From positions 1 to 8,394 of the forward strand of contig JAHFNM010000033.1 of the NCBI GenBank assembly GCA_023267415.1: a stretch of 8,394 bases of DNA, in the 5' to 3' direction. The notes below the pieces were generated by a model. It saw only the letters and a list, made by a program, of their open reading frames with translations. It had not been told where the DNA came from and searched no databases. Below, piece after piece: positions 1 to 5,472 of this stretch. Numbering within the stretch: position 1 is the stretch's first letter; each line of letters starts with the position of its first letter. Source of the stretch: Candidatus Nomurabacteria bacterium. GTDB lineage: Bacteria; Patescibacteriota; Minisyncoccia; Phycocordibacterales; UBA9973. The position numbers and the translations under genes are program-made.

Positions 1-31
1 AAAAGTCAATAGCAAAAAGACCCTGTAAATA
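1..31. repeat. 31-bp direct repeat, copy 1 (terminator arm plus -35 box)
   Basis: Identical over 31 bases to 1564-1594; it may extend further left beyond the window. It contains one arm of the hairpin at 14-43 and, on the minus strand, TTGACT (4-9), which in the other copy is the -35 box of a good promoter. By analogy, copy 1 probably provides the -35 box of an unseen minus-strand gene left of the window; that part is inference. Confidence 0.8.
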
Positions 32-43
32 CAGGGTCTTTTT
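14..43 (-). terminator. Bidirectional intrinsic terminator after the DUF3298-like gene
   Basis: A perfect 13-bp stem (AAAAAGACCCTGT paired with ACAGGGTCTTTTT) with loop AAAT lies just past the stop codon of the minus-strand gene at 54-857. The outer A/T pairs give a U-tract on either strand. Confidence 0.85.
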
Positions 44-53
44 GAGGGTACTC

Positions 54-857
54 TTACGGCTTTTTCAGGATATCAGAGAGGCTCGAAAGCGGGATACTGA
101 TATCAAACTCCCCTGCCACGTATGCTGCCACCTGGTACGGCGGAAAGATAAGGACGAGATCGGTATCGTCGAGATAGAAGAACTGCAACGCTTCAGGCGA
201 AGGCTCAGTGCCCACGCGTATCATGTCGATTTGGTCGGCATCAAGATCTGCTTCAAAGCGCTTCTTGGCCTCTACGAGTATCTGTTTGTACGATTCAACA
301 GAGAGTCGATCGAGGTAGCGCGAGCTAGGAACAAAGAGGTCGGCCAGTTCAATGGTGTTGCCTTTCATGTCGAATGTCATAGTCTTGTCAAAACCGTTCG
401 GATGCGCGCCGCCAGTGTCTTCAAAAATGCCAAACACATGGGATACATATCCTGGTGACTTAAACGCTTGGTAGGCAATGTCCATCTCGTGCTTTCGGTT
501 TTGGCTCTTCAAGCGATCCTTTTCGTCTGCAGAAATAGTGGCATCTCCGTTCTCCTTTTCAAATTGCGCCACCATGTCCTTGATCCAAGACTCCATGGTC
601 AGACGCGCTTTGGCATCGGCATCGGTCGAGAGATCGGTCTTGGAAGGATAGATCACTGTGATGCTCATATAGTCGGTGTCTTTCTTGTATTCAAAATCAC
701 CCTTGTCGTTCCGGACGGCGCCTTCGATCGAAGTCGTGGTCGGCGTACCTTCATCGGCCGGATTTTGGGCAGCCTTGTGCGGCAATACTTTCCACACAAT
801 GAGCCCGATCACGAGGGCAATGATAATAATGGTTCCTACGGTCTTTTTGGTATTCAT
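54..857 (-). CDS. Membrane-anchored DUF3298/RsiV-like extracytoplasmic protein
   Basis: The 267-residue product has a single N-terminal membrane segment (about residues 7-25, mostly I/L/V after MNTKKTVG), a Pro/Thr-rich linker, then a secreted domain. The C-terminal part matches the DUF3298/RsiV family: TGGAHPNG (148-155), TFDMKGNTIELADLF (161-175) and IFPPYQVAAYVAGEFD (237-252) are its usual signature segments. The region around 60-145 resembles the DUF4163 domain often found before it. The domain is known from anti-sigma factor RsiV, which binds lysozyme, and from peptidoglycan deacetylase-type proteins; no deacetylase domain is visible here. The domain should lie outside the cytoplasm. The open frame continues 18 codons upstream, but that extension covers a promoter and terminator, so the ATG at 857 is chosen. 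No SD is present; a -10 box 6 bp upstream predicts a leaderless mRNA. The exact role is unknown. Confidence 0.85.
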   Translation of the reverse strand: MNTKKTVGTIIIIALVIGLIVWKVLPHKAAQNPADEGTPTTTSIEGAVRNDKGDFEYKKDTDYMSITVIYPSKTDLSTDADAKARLTMESWIKDMVAQFEKENGDATISADEKDRLKSQNRKHEMDIAYQAFKSPGYVSHVFGIFEDTGGAHPNGFDKTMTFDMKGNTIELADLFVPSSRYLDRLSVESYKQILVEAKKRFEADLDADQIDMIRVGTEPSPEALQFFYLDDTDLVLIFPPYQVAAYVAGEFDISIPLSSLSDILKKP

Positions 858-863
858 AAGCTG

Positions 864-872
864 ATTGTAGCA
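864..872 (-). promoter_or_regulatory. Extended -10 promoter giving a leaderless start
   Basis: On the minus strand TGC-TACAAT is followed by exactly six bases (CAGCTT) and then the ATG at 857. Transcription starting about 7 bases after the -10 box would begin at the A of the ATG. No good -35 box is seen, as is usual for extended -10 promoters. Confidence 0.6.
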
Positions 873-888
873 AACGTGGGGCAAATAA

Positions 889-920
889 AAAAACAGACTG
901 GATTTTTCCAACCTGTTTTT
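889..920 (-). terminator. Intrinsic terminator of the gene at 935-1450
   Basis: On the minus strand a 13-bp stem (two G-U wobbles, 6-base loop AAAAAT) is followed by seven T's (plus-strand A's at 887-893). It lies 14 bp past the stop codon, and the next gene's -10 box is only about 17 bp downstream. Confidence 0.85.
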
Positions 921-934
921 GATAATTGTTTGCC

Positions 935-1450
935 TTACGGCATTTCCTCAAAAGTTCCTATTAACTTGCCATCTTCTTCTGTGGTAGTTATTCGGTGTTT
1001 TGGAAAGCATATGACTTCTACCGTACCGATTATCGGTGATTCATTACGGAAGTATTTTGCTTTCATCGGCAAAGCATCAAAGGTGTCGATCACTATATGA
1101 CCAGCTCCCATCAAATACTTTTTTTGTTCAGCATAAGCCAACTGCTCTAAATCTATGCGAGTGCTATTCTGCATGTTGTACGGAGACAATGTGCCTCCAT
1201 CATTCGTGCGGATATACCACCGGCCCAATTGCAGTTTGTGACCATTAGCGTCAACTGCGATCAATGTATCCTGGGAGGAACGTGGTTTGTAAGAAAGCAC
1301 CTTGAGCAAGGTGTACTCTTTCTGCAGTTCGCGCCCTGCATCCGCGTTGTTTTCCACTTGGGCTTTTTTCTGGAGCGTTTTCTTGTCAGGAAAAAGGGCC
1401 AAGAAACATATAGTGCCAAGAACTATTACAACAAAGATTATGCGTTTCAT
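935..1450 (-). CDS. Membrane-anchored protein of unknown function
   Basis: I do not recognise this family. From the ATG at 1450 the product has 171 residues: MKRIIFVVIVLG starts a signal-anchor (about residues 4-20), then a charged, Lys/Gln-rich stretch (22-46) and a soluble domain with several predicted beta strands (LIAVDANGHKLQLGRWYI, 63-80; IIGTVEVICFPKHRI, 140-154). There is no lipobox, so it is probably anchored rather than lipidated. An alternative ATG at 1486 adds 12 residues (MEIEVTRKKPKN); that codon lies in the loop of a long hairpin (1460-1511). The frame extends further to 1624, but that part runs through the promoter at 1544-1572 and is not coding. Neither start has an SD. Its own promoter and terminator make it monocistronic. 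Confidence 0.75.
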   Translation of the reverse strand: MKRIIFVVIVLGTICFLALFPDKKTLQKKAQVENNADAGRELQKEYTLLKVLSYKPRSSQDTLIAVDANGHKLQLGRWYIRTNDGGTLSPYNMQNSTRIDLEQLAYAEQKKYLMGAGHIVIDTFDALPMKAKYFRNESPIIGTVEVICFPKHRITTTEEDGKLIGTFEEMP

Positions 1451-1459
1451 ATTTTTTGG

Positions 1460-1511
1460 TTTTTTACGGGTGACTTCGATTTCCATCAAGACGCCGAAGT
1501 CACCCAAAAAA
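1460..1511 (-). promoter_or_regulatory. Long hairpin around the start region of the 935-1450 gene
   Basis: On the minus strand GGGTGACTTCG (1495-1505) pairs perfectly with CGAAGTCACCC (1468-1478) across a 16-base loop. The stem continues as six T/A pairs (1506-1511 with 1460-1465) after a 2-base bulge. T's lie 5' and A's 3' of the core, so it does not look like a terminator. The ATG at 1486 is in the loop and the ATG at 1450 lies 9 bases past the structure, so it could control translation. Confidence 0.6.
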
Positions 1512-1543
1512 ACGTTTTTCAAGATGCAATCTAACTTACCTAT

Positions 1544-1572
1544 ATAATAGCATATTTGAATATAAAAGTCAA
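1544..1572 (-). promoter_or_regulatory. Sigma-70-type promoter for the 935-1450 gene
   Basis: On the minus strand TTGACT (1567-1572), a 17-bp spacer and TATTAT (1544-1549), with TGC just before the -10 box (extended -10). The predicted start near 1537 leaves a leader of roughly 50-90 bases containing the hairpin at 1460-1511. The -35 box lies inside the 31-bp repeat. Confidence 0.85.
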
Positions 1573-1594
1573 TAGCAAAAAGACCCTGTAAATA
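1564..1594. repeat. 31-bp direct repeat, copy 2
   Basis: Exact copy of 1-31. After it the sequences diverge (ACAGGGTCTTTTT becomes AAGGGTATTTGC), so the terminator stem intact in copy 1 is broken here down to ACCCT/AGGGT plus a few A-T pairs. The -35 box (1567-1572) is retained and used. Confidence 0.9.
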
Positions 1595-1607
1595 AGGGTA
1601 TTTGCTC

Positions 1608-1639
1608 AAAAAAATAGCCATCATTGCTGATGGCTATTT
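1608..1639 (-). terminator. Intrinsic terminator of the 1663-2085 gene
   Basis: A perfect 12-bp stem AAATAGCCATCA/TGATGGCTATTT (1612-1623 and 1628-1639), 4-base loop, followed on the minus strand by a run of T's (plus-strand A's 1608-1614). Confidence 0.9.
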
Positions 1640-1662
1640 ACGCACGATTTTGATTCTTTTAG

Positions 1663-2085
1663 TTAGAAATACTGCTGTATGTTCCAGAGATTGTCGGTAG
1701 ACAGCAAACTGAGCTGATACAGCAGGAACACATTCCAACAAAGGAGAGCAAATACAAAAATCCGGTCATAATTCCAACCCCGCTTGTCTGAAAGTGAAAA
1801 TAAATTCAGGACAGTCAGGACAGCGACAATTGCATTAAGAACAAGCCAGACGAACGCTTGAGCACCGTATGCCATGACTTCGGCGGTTGATTGGCGATAG
1901 CCATCAACGCTCATAACCGTTTTAACGGCGTATGTTTGCATAGAGGTTGATTGCTCCTTGAAATGCCCTGCCCCATAGTCAACTGAGGCTTGCCTGATCG
2001 TATACAGCATTACCGATAGCCCTATCGATACAATAGCGGCAAGTGTGAGTCCTATATTCGCAAGTAGTGTGCTTTGTTTTTTCAT
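1663..2085 (-). CDS. Small membrane protein with three predicted helices
   Basis: The 140-residue product has hydrophobic segments at about 8-29 (ANIGLTLAAIVSIGLSVML), 74-98 (AQAFVWLVLNAIVAVLTVLN) and 108-128 (RIFVFALLCWNVFLLYQLSLL). A soluble loop of about 43 residues separates helices 1 and 2. I recognise no family and see no catalytic motif. Start: ATG at 2085, about 30 bases after the predicted transcription start of a near-perfect promoter; the upstream sequence AAAGTCGAACA is not an SD. The gene is monocistronic, with its own promoter (2121-2149) and terminator (1608-1639). It is followed on the same strand by two more genes for anchored proteins, each with separate signals, so a shared function is only a guess. 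Confidence 0.75.
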   Translation of the reverse strand: MKKQSTLLANIGLTLAAIVSIGLSVMLYTIRQASVDYGAGHFKEQSTSMQTYAVKTVMSVDGYRQSTAEVMAYGAQAFVWLVLNAIVAVLTVLNLFSLSDKRGWNYDRIFVFALLCWNVFLLYQLSLLSTDNLWNIQQYF

Positions 2086-2120
2086 TGTTCGACTTTTAAA
2101 TGAATGACTTTATGAATTGT

Positions 2121-2149
2121 ATTATATATCATAAATATAGATATGTCAA
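2121..2149 (-). promoter_or_regulatory. Consensus sigma-70 promoter for the 1663-2085 gene
   Basis: On the minus strand TTGACA (2144-2149), exactly 17 bp, TATAAT (2121-2126): both boxes match the bacterial consensus fully. The -35 box begins one base past the end of the dnaK terminator stem. Strong constitutive transcription is expected. Confidence 0.92.
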
Positions 2150-2150
2150 T

Positions 2151-2187
2151 ACTTAAAACGCCCCTCTGTTTGAGGGGTGTTTTAAGT
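2151..2187 (-). terminator. Intrinsic terminator of dnaK
   Basis: A 16-bp stem with one mismatch: ACTTAAAACgCCCCTC (2151-2166) against GAGGGGtGTTTTAAGT (2172-2187), 5-base loop. On the minus strand the GC core is followed by GTTTTAAGT, so T's of the outer stem serve as the U-tract. It lies 11 bp after the dnaK stop. Confidence 0.8.
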
Positions 2188-2198
2188 ATATTTTTTAT

Positions 2199-4094
2199 TT
2201 ACTTTGCCTCAGCGTCTTGAACTGGACCTTGATCATCATTCTTGATCTCTTCCGGCTGTGGTTCGGCAGCGGTTCCTGCCTCTGGTTCAGCTCCGGCTTT
2301 CTGCATCGCCTCGCCGATCTTCATCATTTCATTTGAGAGCGCTTCAGTTGCAGACTTGATTGCTTCCATGTCACTTCCCTCCTTTGCAGTTTTGAGCGCA
2401 GTGATTTTTTCTTCCACAGCAGTCTTCACATCAGCTGGTACTTTGTCTCCAACATCCTTGAGACCTTTTTCTGCAGTAAAGAGAATCATGTCGGCAGTAT
2501 TTTTTATATCAGCTCCCTCTTTTTTCTTTGCGTCTTCATCGGCATGTAATTCGGCATCTTTCTGCATCTTTTCGATTTCTTCTTTTGAAAGTCCTGATGA
2601 TGCTTCGATGCGAATACTTTGTGACTTGCCAGATGCTTTATCCTTGGCAGTGACACTCAAGATTCCGTTGGCATCCACATCAAACGAAACTTCGACTTGT
2701 GGCATACCGCGTGGTGCTGGTGGAATTCCATCGAGAATAAATCGTCCGAGAGATTTGTTGTCGGCTGCCATTGGTCGTTCACCTTGTGAGATGTGAATTT
2801 CCACAGATGTTTGATTGTCGGCTGCAGTAGAGAATACTTGAGATTTTTGTGCTGGAATCGTGGTGTTCTTTTCGATGAGCTTGGTTGATACACCTCCGAG
2901 TGTTTCGATGCCGAGAGAAAGTGGAATCACGTCGAGAAGGAGCACGTCGCGAACTTCACCTTTCAATACTCCACCTTGCACTGCTGCACCGAGTGCAACC
3001 ACTTCGTCTGGGTTCACACTCATGTTTGGCTTCTTACCGAAATAAGCCTCGACTGCAGCAACGATTGCCGGCATGCGAGTCTGACCTCCCACAAGAATAA
3101 CTTCGTTGATTTCAGAAACTTTGAATGGTGATGCTTCCACTGCGCGCTTGGTGATCATCATTGCGCGGTCGATGAATTCACGACAGAGATCTTCGAGTTC
3201 GGCACGCTTCATTGTGCGGACCAAGTGCATTGGTCCAGCTTCGCCAGATGTGACGAATGGAATATTGATTTCGGTTTCGATTGCTGTTGAAAGTTCGATC
3301 TTGGCTTTTTCGGCTGCATCATCGAGACGCTGACGAGCGAGGGGATCTTTGCGGAGATCGATACCATTTTCTTTTTGGAATCCTTCGGCAAGCCAGTTCA
3401 TAATCTTCTGGTCGACATCTTTACCTCCAAGGTGTGAGTCACCATCGGTAGATTTCACCTCGATGACATCATCACCTACTTCGAGTACAGACACATCGAA
3501 TGTTCCGCCACCAAAGTCAAAGACGGCAATCTTTTCATTTTTGTTTTTGTTGAATCCGTATGCGAGCGCGGCAGCGGTCGGCTCGTTGATGATACGCTTC
3601 ACATCGAGACCGGCGATCTTACCTGCGTCTTTTGTAGCCTGACGCTGCGCATCGTTGAAGTATGCAGGAACAGTGATGACGGCTTCGGTCACAGTCTCGC
3701 CAAGACGAGCTTCTACATCGGCTTTGATCTTCTGCAAAATCATCGCTGAGAGTTCTTCTGGACGATAGAATTTGTCGCCCATCTTCACTTCTACACCACC
3801 GTTGTCAGCCTTTCGCATTTCAAACGGGATCATGCTCAAGTCCTTCTGCACTTCCGGATCATCGAAGTTGTGGCCAATGAAGCGCTTGATTTGATAGATC
3901 GTATTCTTTGGATTGGTGATGCTCTGGCGCTTTGCCGTGACTCCCACCATACGATCGCCATTCTTTGCGAGCGCGATGATAGAAGGAGTGGTTCGCATAC
4001 CCTCTGCATTTTCAATAATTTTCGGTGCTCCGCCTTCAATGATGGCGACCGCACTGTTTGTTGTACCCAAGTCGATTCCAATGATTTTTGACAT
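2199..4094 (-). CDS. dnaK: Chaperone protein DnaK (Hsp70)
   Basis: ATP-dependent cytosolic chaperone that binds exposed hydrophobic segments and works with DnaJ and GrpE. The 631 residues are close to the usual length (638 in E. coli). The ATPase domain shows phosphate-1 IGIDLGTTNS (5-14), Lys70 in YQIKRFIG, INEPTAAALAYG (169-180), FDFGGGTFDVSVLE (192-205) with the conserved Thr198, and ILVGGQTRMPAI (333-344). The interdomain linker DVLLLDV (383-389) is intact. The substrate-binding beta domain follows (about 390-500, ISQGERPMAADNKSLGRF), then the helical lid and an acidic, Ala/Glu/Pro-rich tail. The ATG at 4094 lies 5 bp past the stop of an AT-rich orphan gene. No SD and no CIRCE operator are visible; the sequence TAATAT 9 bp before the ATG is a weak -10 candidate, so transcription may come from the upstream gene. 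grpE is about 1.4 kb away in a separate unit. Confidence 0.98.
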   Translation of the reverse strand: MSKIIGIDLGTTNSAVAIIEGGAPKIIENAEGMRTTPSIIALAKNGDRMVGVTAKRQSITNPKNTIYQIKRFIGHNFDDPEVQKDLSMIPFEMRKADNGGVEVKMGDKFYRPEELSAMILQKIKADVEARLGETVTEAVITVPAYFNDAQRQATKDAGKIAGLDVKRIINEPTAAALAYGFNKNKNEKIAVFDFGGGTFDVSVLEVGDDVIEVKSTDGDSHLGGKDVDQKIMNWLAEGFQKENGIDLRKDPLARQRLDDAAEKAKIELSTAIETEINIPFVTSGEAGPMHLVRTMKRAELEDLCREFIDRAMMITKRAVEASPFKVSEINEVILVGGQTRMPAIVAAVEAYFGKKPNMSVNPDEVVALGAAVQGGVLKGEVRDVLLLDVIPLSLGIETLGGVSTKLIEKNTTIPAQKSQVFSTAADNQTSVEIHISQGERPMAADNKSLGRFILDGIPPAPRGMPQVEVSFDVDANGILSVTAKDKASGKSQSIRIEASSGLSKEEIEKMQKDAELHADEDAKKKEGADIKNTADMILFTAEKGLKDVGDKVPADVKTAVEEKITALKTAKEGSDMEAIKSATEALSNEMMKIGEAMQKAGAEPEAGTAAEPQPEEIKNDDQGPVQDAEAK

Positions 4095-4099
4095 ATGAT

Positions 4100-4483
4100 T
4101 TAAATATTATTACTAATAATTTCTTGAGCTCGTATTAAAAAATCATTCGCTCTTTCAATTTCTTCTTTTGTGTTTATTGTATCTACCGTGCCTAGTTCAT
4201 CATTTTTCCGTTCAGGCTTCTTCTGCGACCATGTAAGGAAGAAATCTTCCCATTCATCATTAAATTCTTTAGGGAAAAAATTCAGCAACTTTGCATTTTG
4301 GAGACAAGTTCTTACTGTAACAAACCAATTTCCTCTGATCTTATATTTGTAATTTTCTGAATTGTTACCATGAACTATTTCGTTCGGGATTTCATCAGAA
4401 AAATTATCATGCAAGTCCTTGAAACGTTGCAAATAAACAATCCTCCAATCTTCGAGAGTTTTAATTTTTGATACTCCTTCCAT
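4100..4483 (-). CDS. Orphan 127-residue protein upstream of dnaK, function unknown
   Basis: I do not recognise this protein. It is soluble, without signal peptide or membrane segment, rich in Asn, Lys, Glu and aromatics (EDWRIVYLQRFKDLHDNF, NWFVTVRTCLQ, FNDEWEDFFLTWSQKK), and ends in a likely helix (KEEIERANDFLIRAQEII). The start is the ATG at 4483, exactly 6 bp after an extended -10 box, suggesting a leaderless mRNA. The frame stays open to 4726, but residues there come from the palindromic repeat at 4593-4675 (it spells CHPGLDPGS), so the longer version is rejected. The stop lies 5 bp before the dnaK ATG, so the two genes are probably cotranscribed. By eye its DNA is clearly more AT-rich than dnaK, which suggests later acquisition. 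Confidence 0.7.
   Translation of the reverse strand: MEGVSKIKTLEDWRIVYLQRFKDLHDNFSDEIPNEIVHGNNSENYKYKIRGNWFVTVRTCLQNAKLLNFFPKEFNDEWEDFFLTWSQKKPERKNDELGTVDTINTKEEIERANDFLIRAQEIISNNI
4106..4120. repeat. Small AT palindrome between the orphan gene and dnaK
   Basis: ATTATTACTAATAAT has perfect 7-bp arms around one base. It overlaps the last codons of the orphan gene, 12 bp upstream of the dnaK ATG. It could be an operator or chance in AT-rich DNA; it does not resemble CIRCE. Confidence 0.3.
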
Positions 4484-4489
4484 ATGTCT

Positions 4490-4519
4490 AATATACCATA
4501 TGTGAATAATTTTTGACAA
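4490..4519 (-). promoter_or_regulatory. Extended -10 promoter of the orphan gene (and perhaps dnaK)
   Basis: On the minus strand TTGTCA (4514-4519), 18 bp, TGG-TATATT (-10 box 4490-4495), then six bases AGACAT and the ATG at 4483. The geometry predicts a transcript starting at the start codon. Confidence 0.65.
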
Positions 4520-4544
4520 GTATTTCGCGACCACTGAATACTTG

Positions 4545-4572
4545 TTGAAATATACGAGGATTGTGGTATATT
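4545..4572 (+). promoter_or_regulatory. Promoter of the PaaX/Cas2-fold regulator gene
   Basis: TTGAAA (4545-4550), 16 bp, TATATT (4567-4572) preceded by TGG (extended -10). It is divergent from the promoter at 4490-4519, with the two -35 boxes 25 bp apart. The predicted start near 4579 gives a leader of about 110 bases that contains the whole palindromic repeat at 4593-4675. Confidence 0.6.
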
Positions 4573-4592
4573 TGGTGCATCCTTGTTTTGTA

Positions 4593-4675
4593 TTGTCATT
4601 CCGGCCCCCGAGCCGGAATCCACGAGGAATTAGCCCAATACGCATGGATCCCGGATCGAGTCCGGGATGACACAA
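4593..4675. repeat. Palindromic repeat of the 'HPGLDPGS' type (REP/MITE-like)
   Basis: About 83 bp with imperfect terminal inverted repeats (TGTCATTCCGG at the left, CCGGGATGACA at the right) and two internal hairpins: ATTCCGGC/GCCGGAAT (4598-4605, 4612-4619) and ATCCCGGA/TCCGGGAT (4648-4655, 4661-4668). One minus-strand frame reads CHPGLDPGS, a peptide known from spurious frames over widespread bacterial intergenic repeats. It lies in the leader of the regulator gene. Origin as a transposase-mobilised element is inference. Confidence 0.75.
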
Positions 4676-4691
4676 ATGCGGATACAAACCC

Positions 4692-5279
4692 ATGAAAAAA
4701 TCAGATTTTACTAAGAAAATCCTCAATTCTCTCTCTGGAAAGAAGGCTGTGAGCGTGCCTGAGATTCAGGCTGGTTTTGACTCCTCCCACCCACCCCAAA
4801 ACAATCCTGATTCAGCAGAATCACCTACTGGGTCAGGCAGGAGAGGGGGCAATTCAAGTACCAAATATGCCGTTACTCGCAGTATCAAAAACCTCGCCGA
4901 TTCGGGGCTTATAGAGCTTCTAGAAGGCGGTCAGGGTGACTATCTCCGCCTCACCAAAGAAGGCCGAATGAAAGCGAGTAGTCAAAAGCTCGATACTGAG
5001 GGATCGCTCGTAAATCCCAACTGGGATGGCAAATGGCGGATCGTTTTGCTTGATCTGCCTGAGGCACGAAAGGCGGAGCGCGAAGCGCTCCGCTACCTCC
5101 TCAAAAAAGCCGGATTCATGATGCTCAAAAACAGCGCCTGGGTCTCCCCCTTCCCATTCGAATTCCTTTTCCAAAATCTCAAAAAGGACTTCGGGCTTGA
5201 GAGCGAGTTAATGATTATTGTTACCGATTCGCTCGACCCAGATACTGAAAAAAATATTCGCAAAGAATACGGGATGTAA
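4692..5279 (+). CDS. PaaX-like winged-helix regulator with Cas2-fold domain
   Basis: The 195-residue product begins with a winged helix-turn-helix (about 5-95): KKILNSLSGKKAVSVPEI, the recognition helix around STKYAVTRSIKNLADSGLI (56-74), and a wing ending GDYLRLTKEG (82-91). The C-terminal domain (about 111-195) resembles the Cas2-like ferredoxin fold of PaaX-type regulators: WDGKWRIVLLDLPE (111-124), the helix ALRYLLKKAGFMMLKNSAWVSP, and MIIVTDSLDPD. It is probably a DNA-binding repressor. No cas1, other cas gene or repeat array is nearby, so a CRISPR role is unlikely. An unusual Ser/Pro/Gly-rich insert of about 27 residues (30-56) separates two helices of the HTH. The ATG at 4692 has no clear SD. 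It is divergent from the orphan gene and dnaK, which are possible targets. Confidence 0.8.
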   Translation: MKKSDFTKKILNSLSGKKAVSVPEIQAGFDSSHPPQNNPDSAESPTGSGRRGGNSSTKYAVTRSIKNLADSGLIELLEGGQGDYLRLTKEGRMKASSQKLDTEGSLVNPNWDGKWRIVLLDLPEARKAEREALRYLLKKAGFMMLKNSAWVSPFPFEFLFQNLKKDFGLESELMIIVTDSLDPDTEKNIRKEYGM

Positions 5280-5282
5280 GAA

Positions 5283-5331
5283 AATAATAAAAAACGAGTA
5301 AGTCGTATGCTTGCTCGTTTTTTGTATTATT
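5283..5331 (+). terminator. Bidirectional terminator between the convergent regulator and grpE genes
   Basis: Core stem AAAAAACGAGTAAG (5289-5302) pairs with CTTGCTCGTTTTTT (5310-5323), one T-G wobble, 7-base loop. After a 2-base bulge six more A/T pairs form (5283-5288 with 5326-5331). T-tracts occur on both strands, so it can serve both converging genes. Confidence 0.88.
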
Positions 5332-5351
5332 GAAATTGAATTTTATAATAC

Positions 5352-5472
5352 AATCACCTCACCTCATCACGAGTACGTGTTGTCCTCTCCTCAACAAGGA
5401 GAGGAAGCAATGCATTCACCCTCTCCTTGTTGAGGAGAGGGTCGACCTGTAATCAGGCGGGGTGAGGTGATT
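5352..5472. repeat. Cloverleaf-like palindromic element at the 3' end of grpE
   Basis: A 121-bp element with perfect 12-bp terminal inverted repeats (AATCACCTCACC at 5352-5363, GGTGAGGTGATT at 5461-5472). Inside are two hairpins that are inverted copies of each other: CCTCTCCT-caaca-AGGAGAGG (5374-5394) and CCCTCTCCT-tgttg-AGGAGAGGG (about 5419-5441). The right end coincides with the last base of the grpE stop codon. No ORF is present. It looks like a miniature inverted-repeat element; mobility is inferred. Confidence 0.75.

Noticed and set aside
468..1100. Plus-strand frame of 210 codons
   Set aside because: It spans two minus-strand genes and the terminator between them, with no initiation signal or recognisable protein.
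1487..1624. Extension of the 935 gene to position 1624
   Set aside because: It would run through the promoter at 1544-1572 and the terminator/repeat region, so it is non-coding.
2242..2796. Plus-strand frame of 184 codons inside dnaK
   Set aside because: It is antisense to the highly conserved dnaK, with Ser/Ala-rich low-complexity content typical of a shadow frame.
4095..4130. CIRCE/HrcA operator before dnaK
   Set aside because: The TTAGCACTC/GAGTGCTAA pattern is absent here and upstream of grpE; only a short AT palindrome is found.
4484..4726. N-terminal extension of the orphan gene to a 208-residue protein
   Set aside because: It covers two divergent promoters and translates the palindromic repeat as CHPGLDPGS; the ATG at 4483 fits the promoter geometry.
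4692..5279. CRISPR-Cas locus suggested by the Cas2-like domain
   Set aside because: No repeat-spacer array, cas1 or effector in the window, and a winged helix precedes the domain, as in PaaX-type regulators.
5352..5472. tRNA gene suggested by the cloverleaf-like fold
   Set aside because: No anticodon-arm or T-arm consensus (GGTTCRA), and the two arms are inverted copies of each other, which fits a repeat element.
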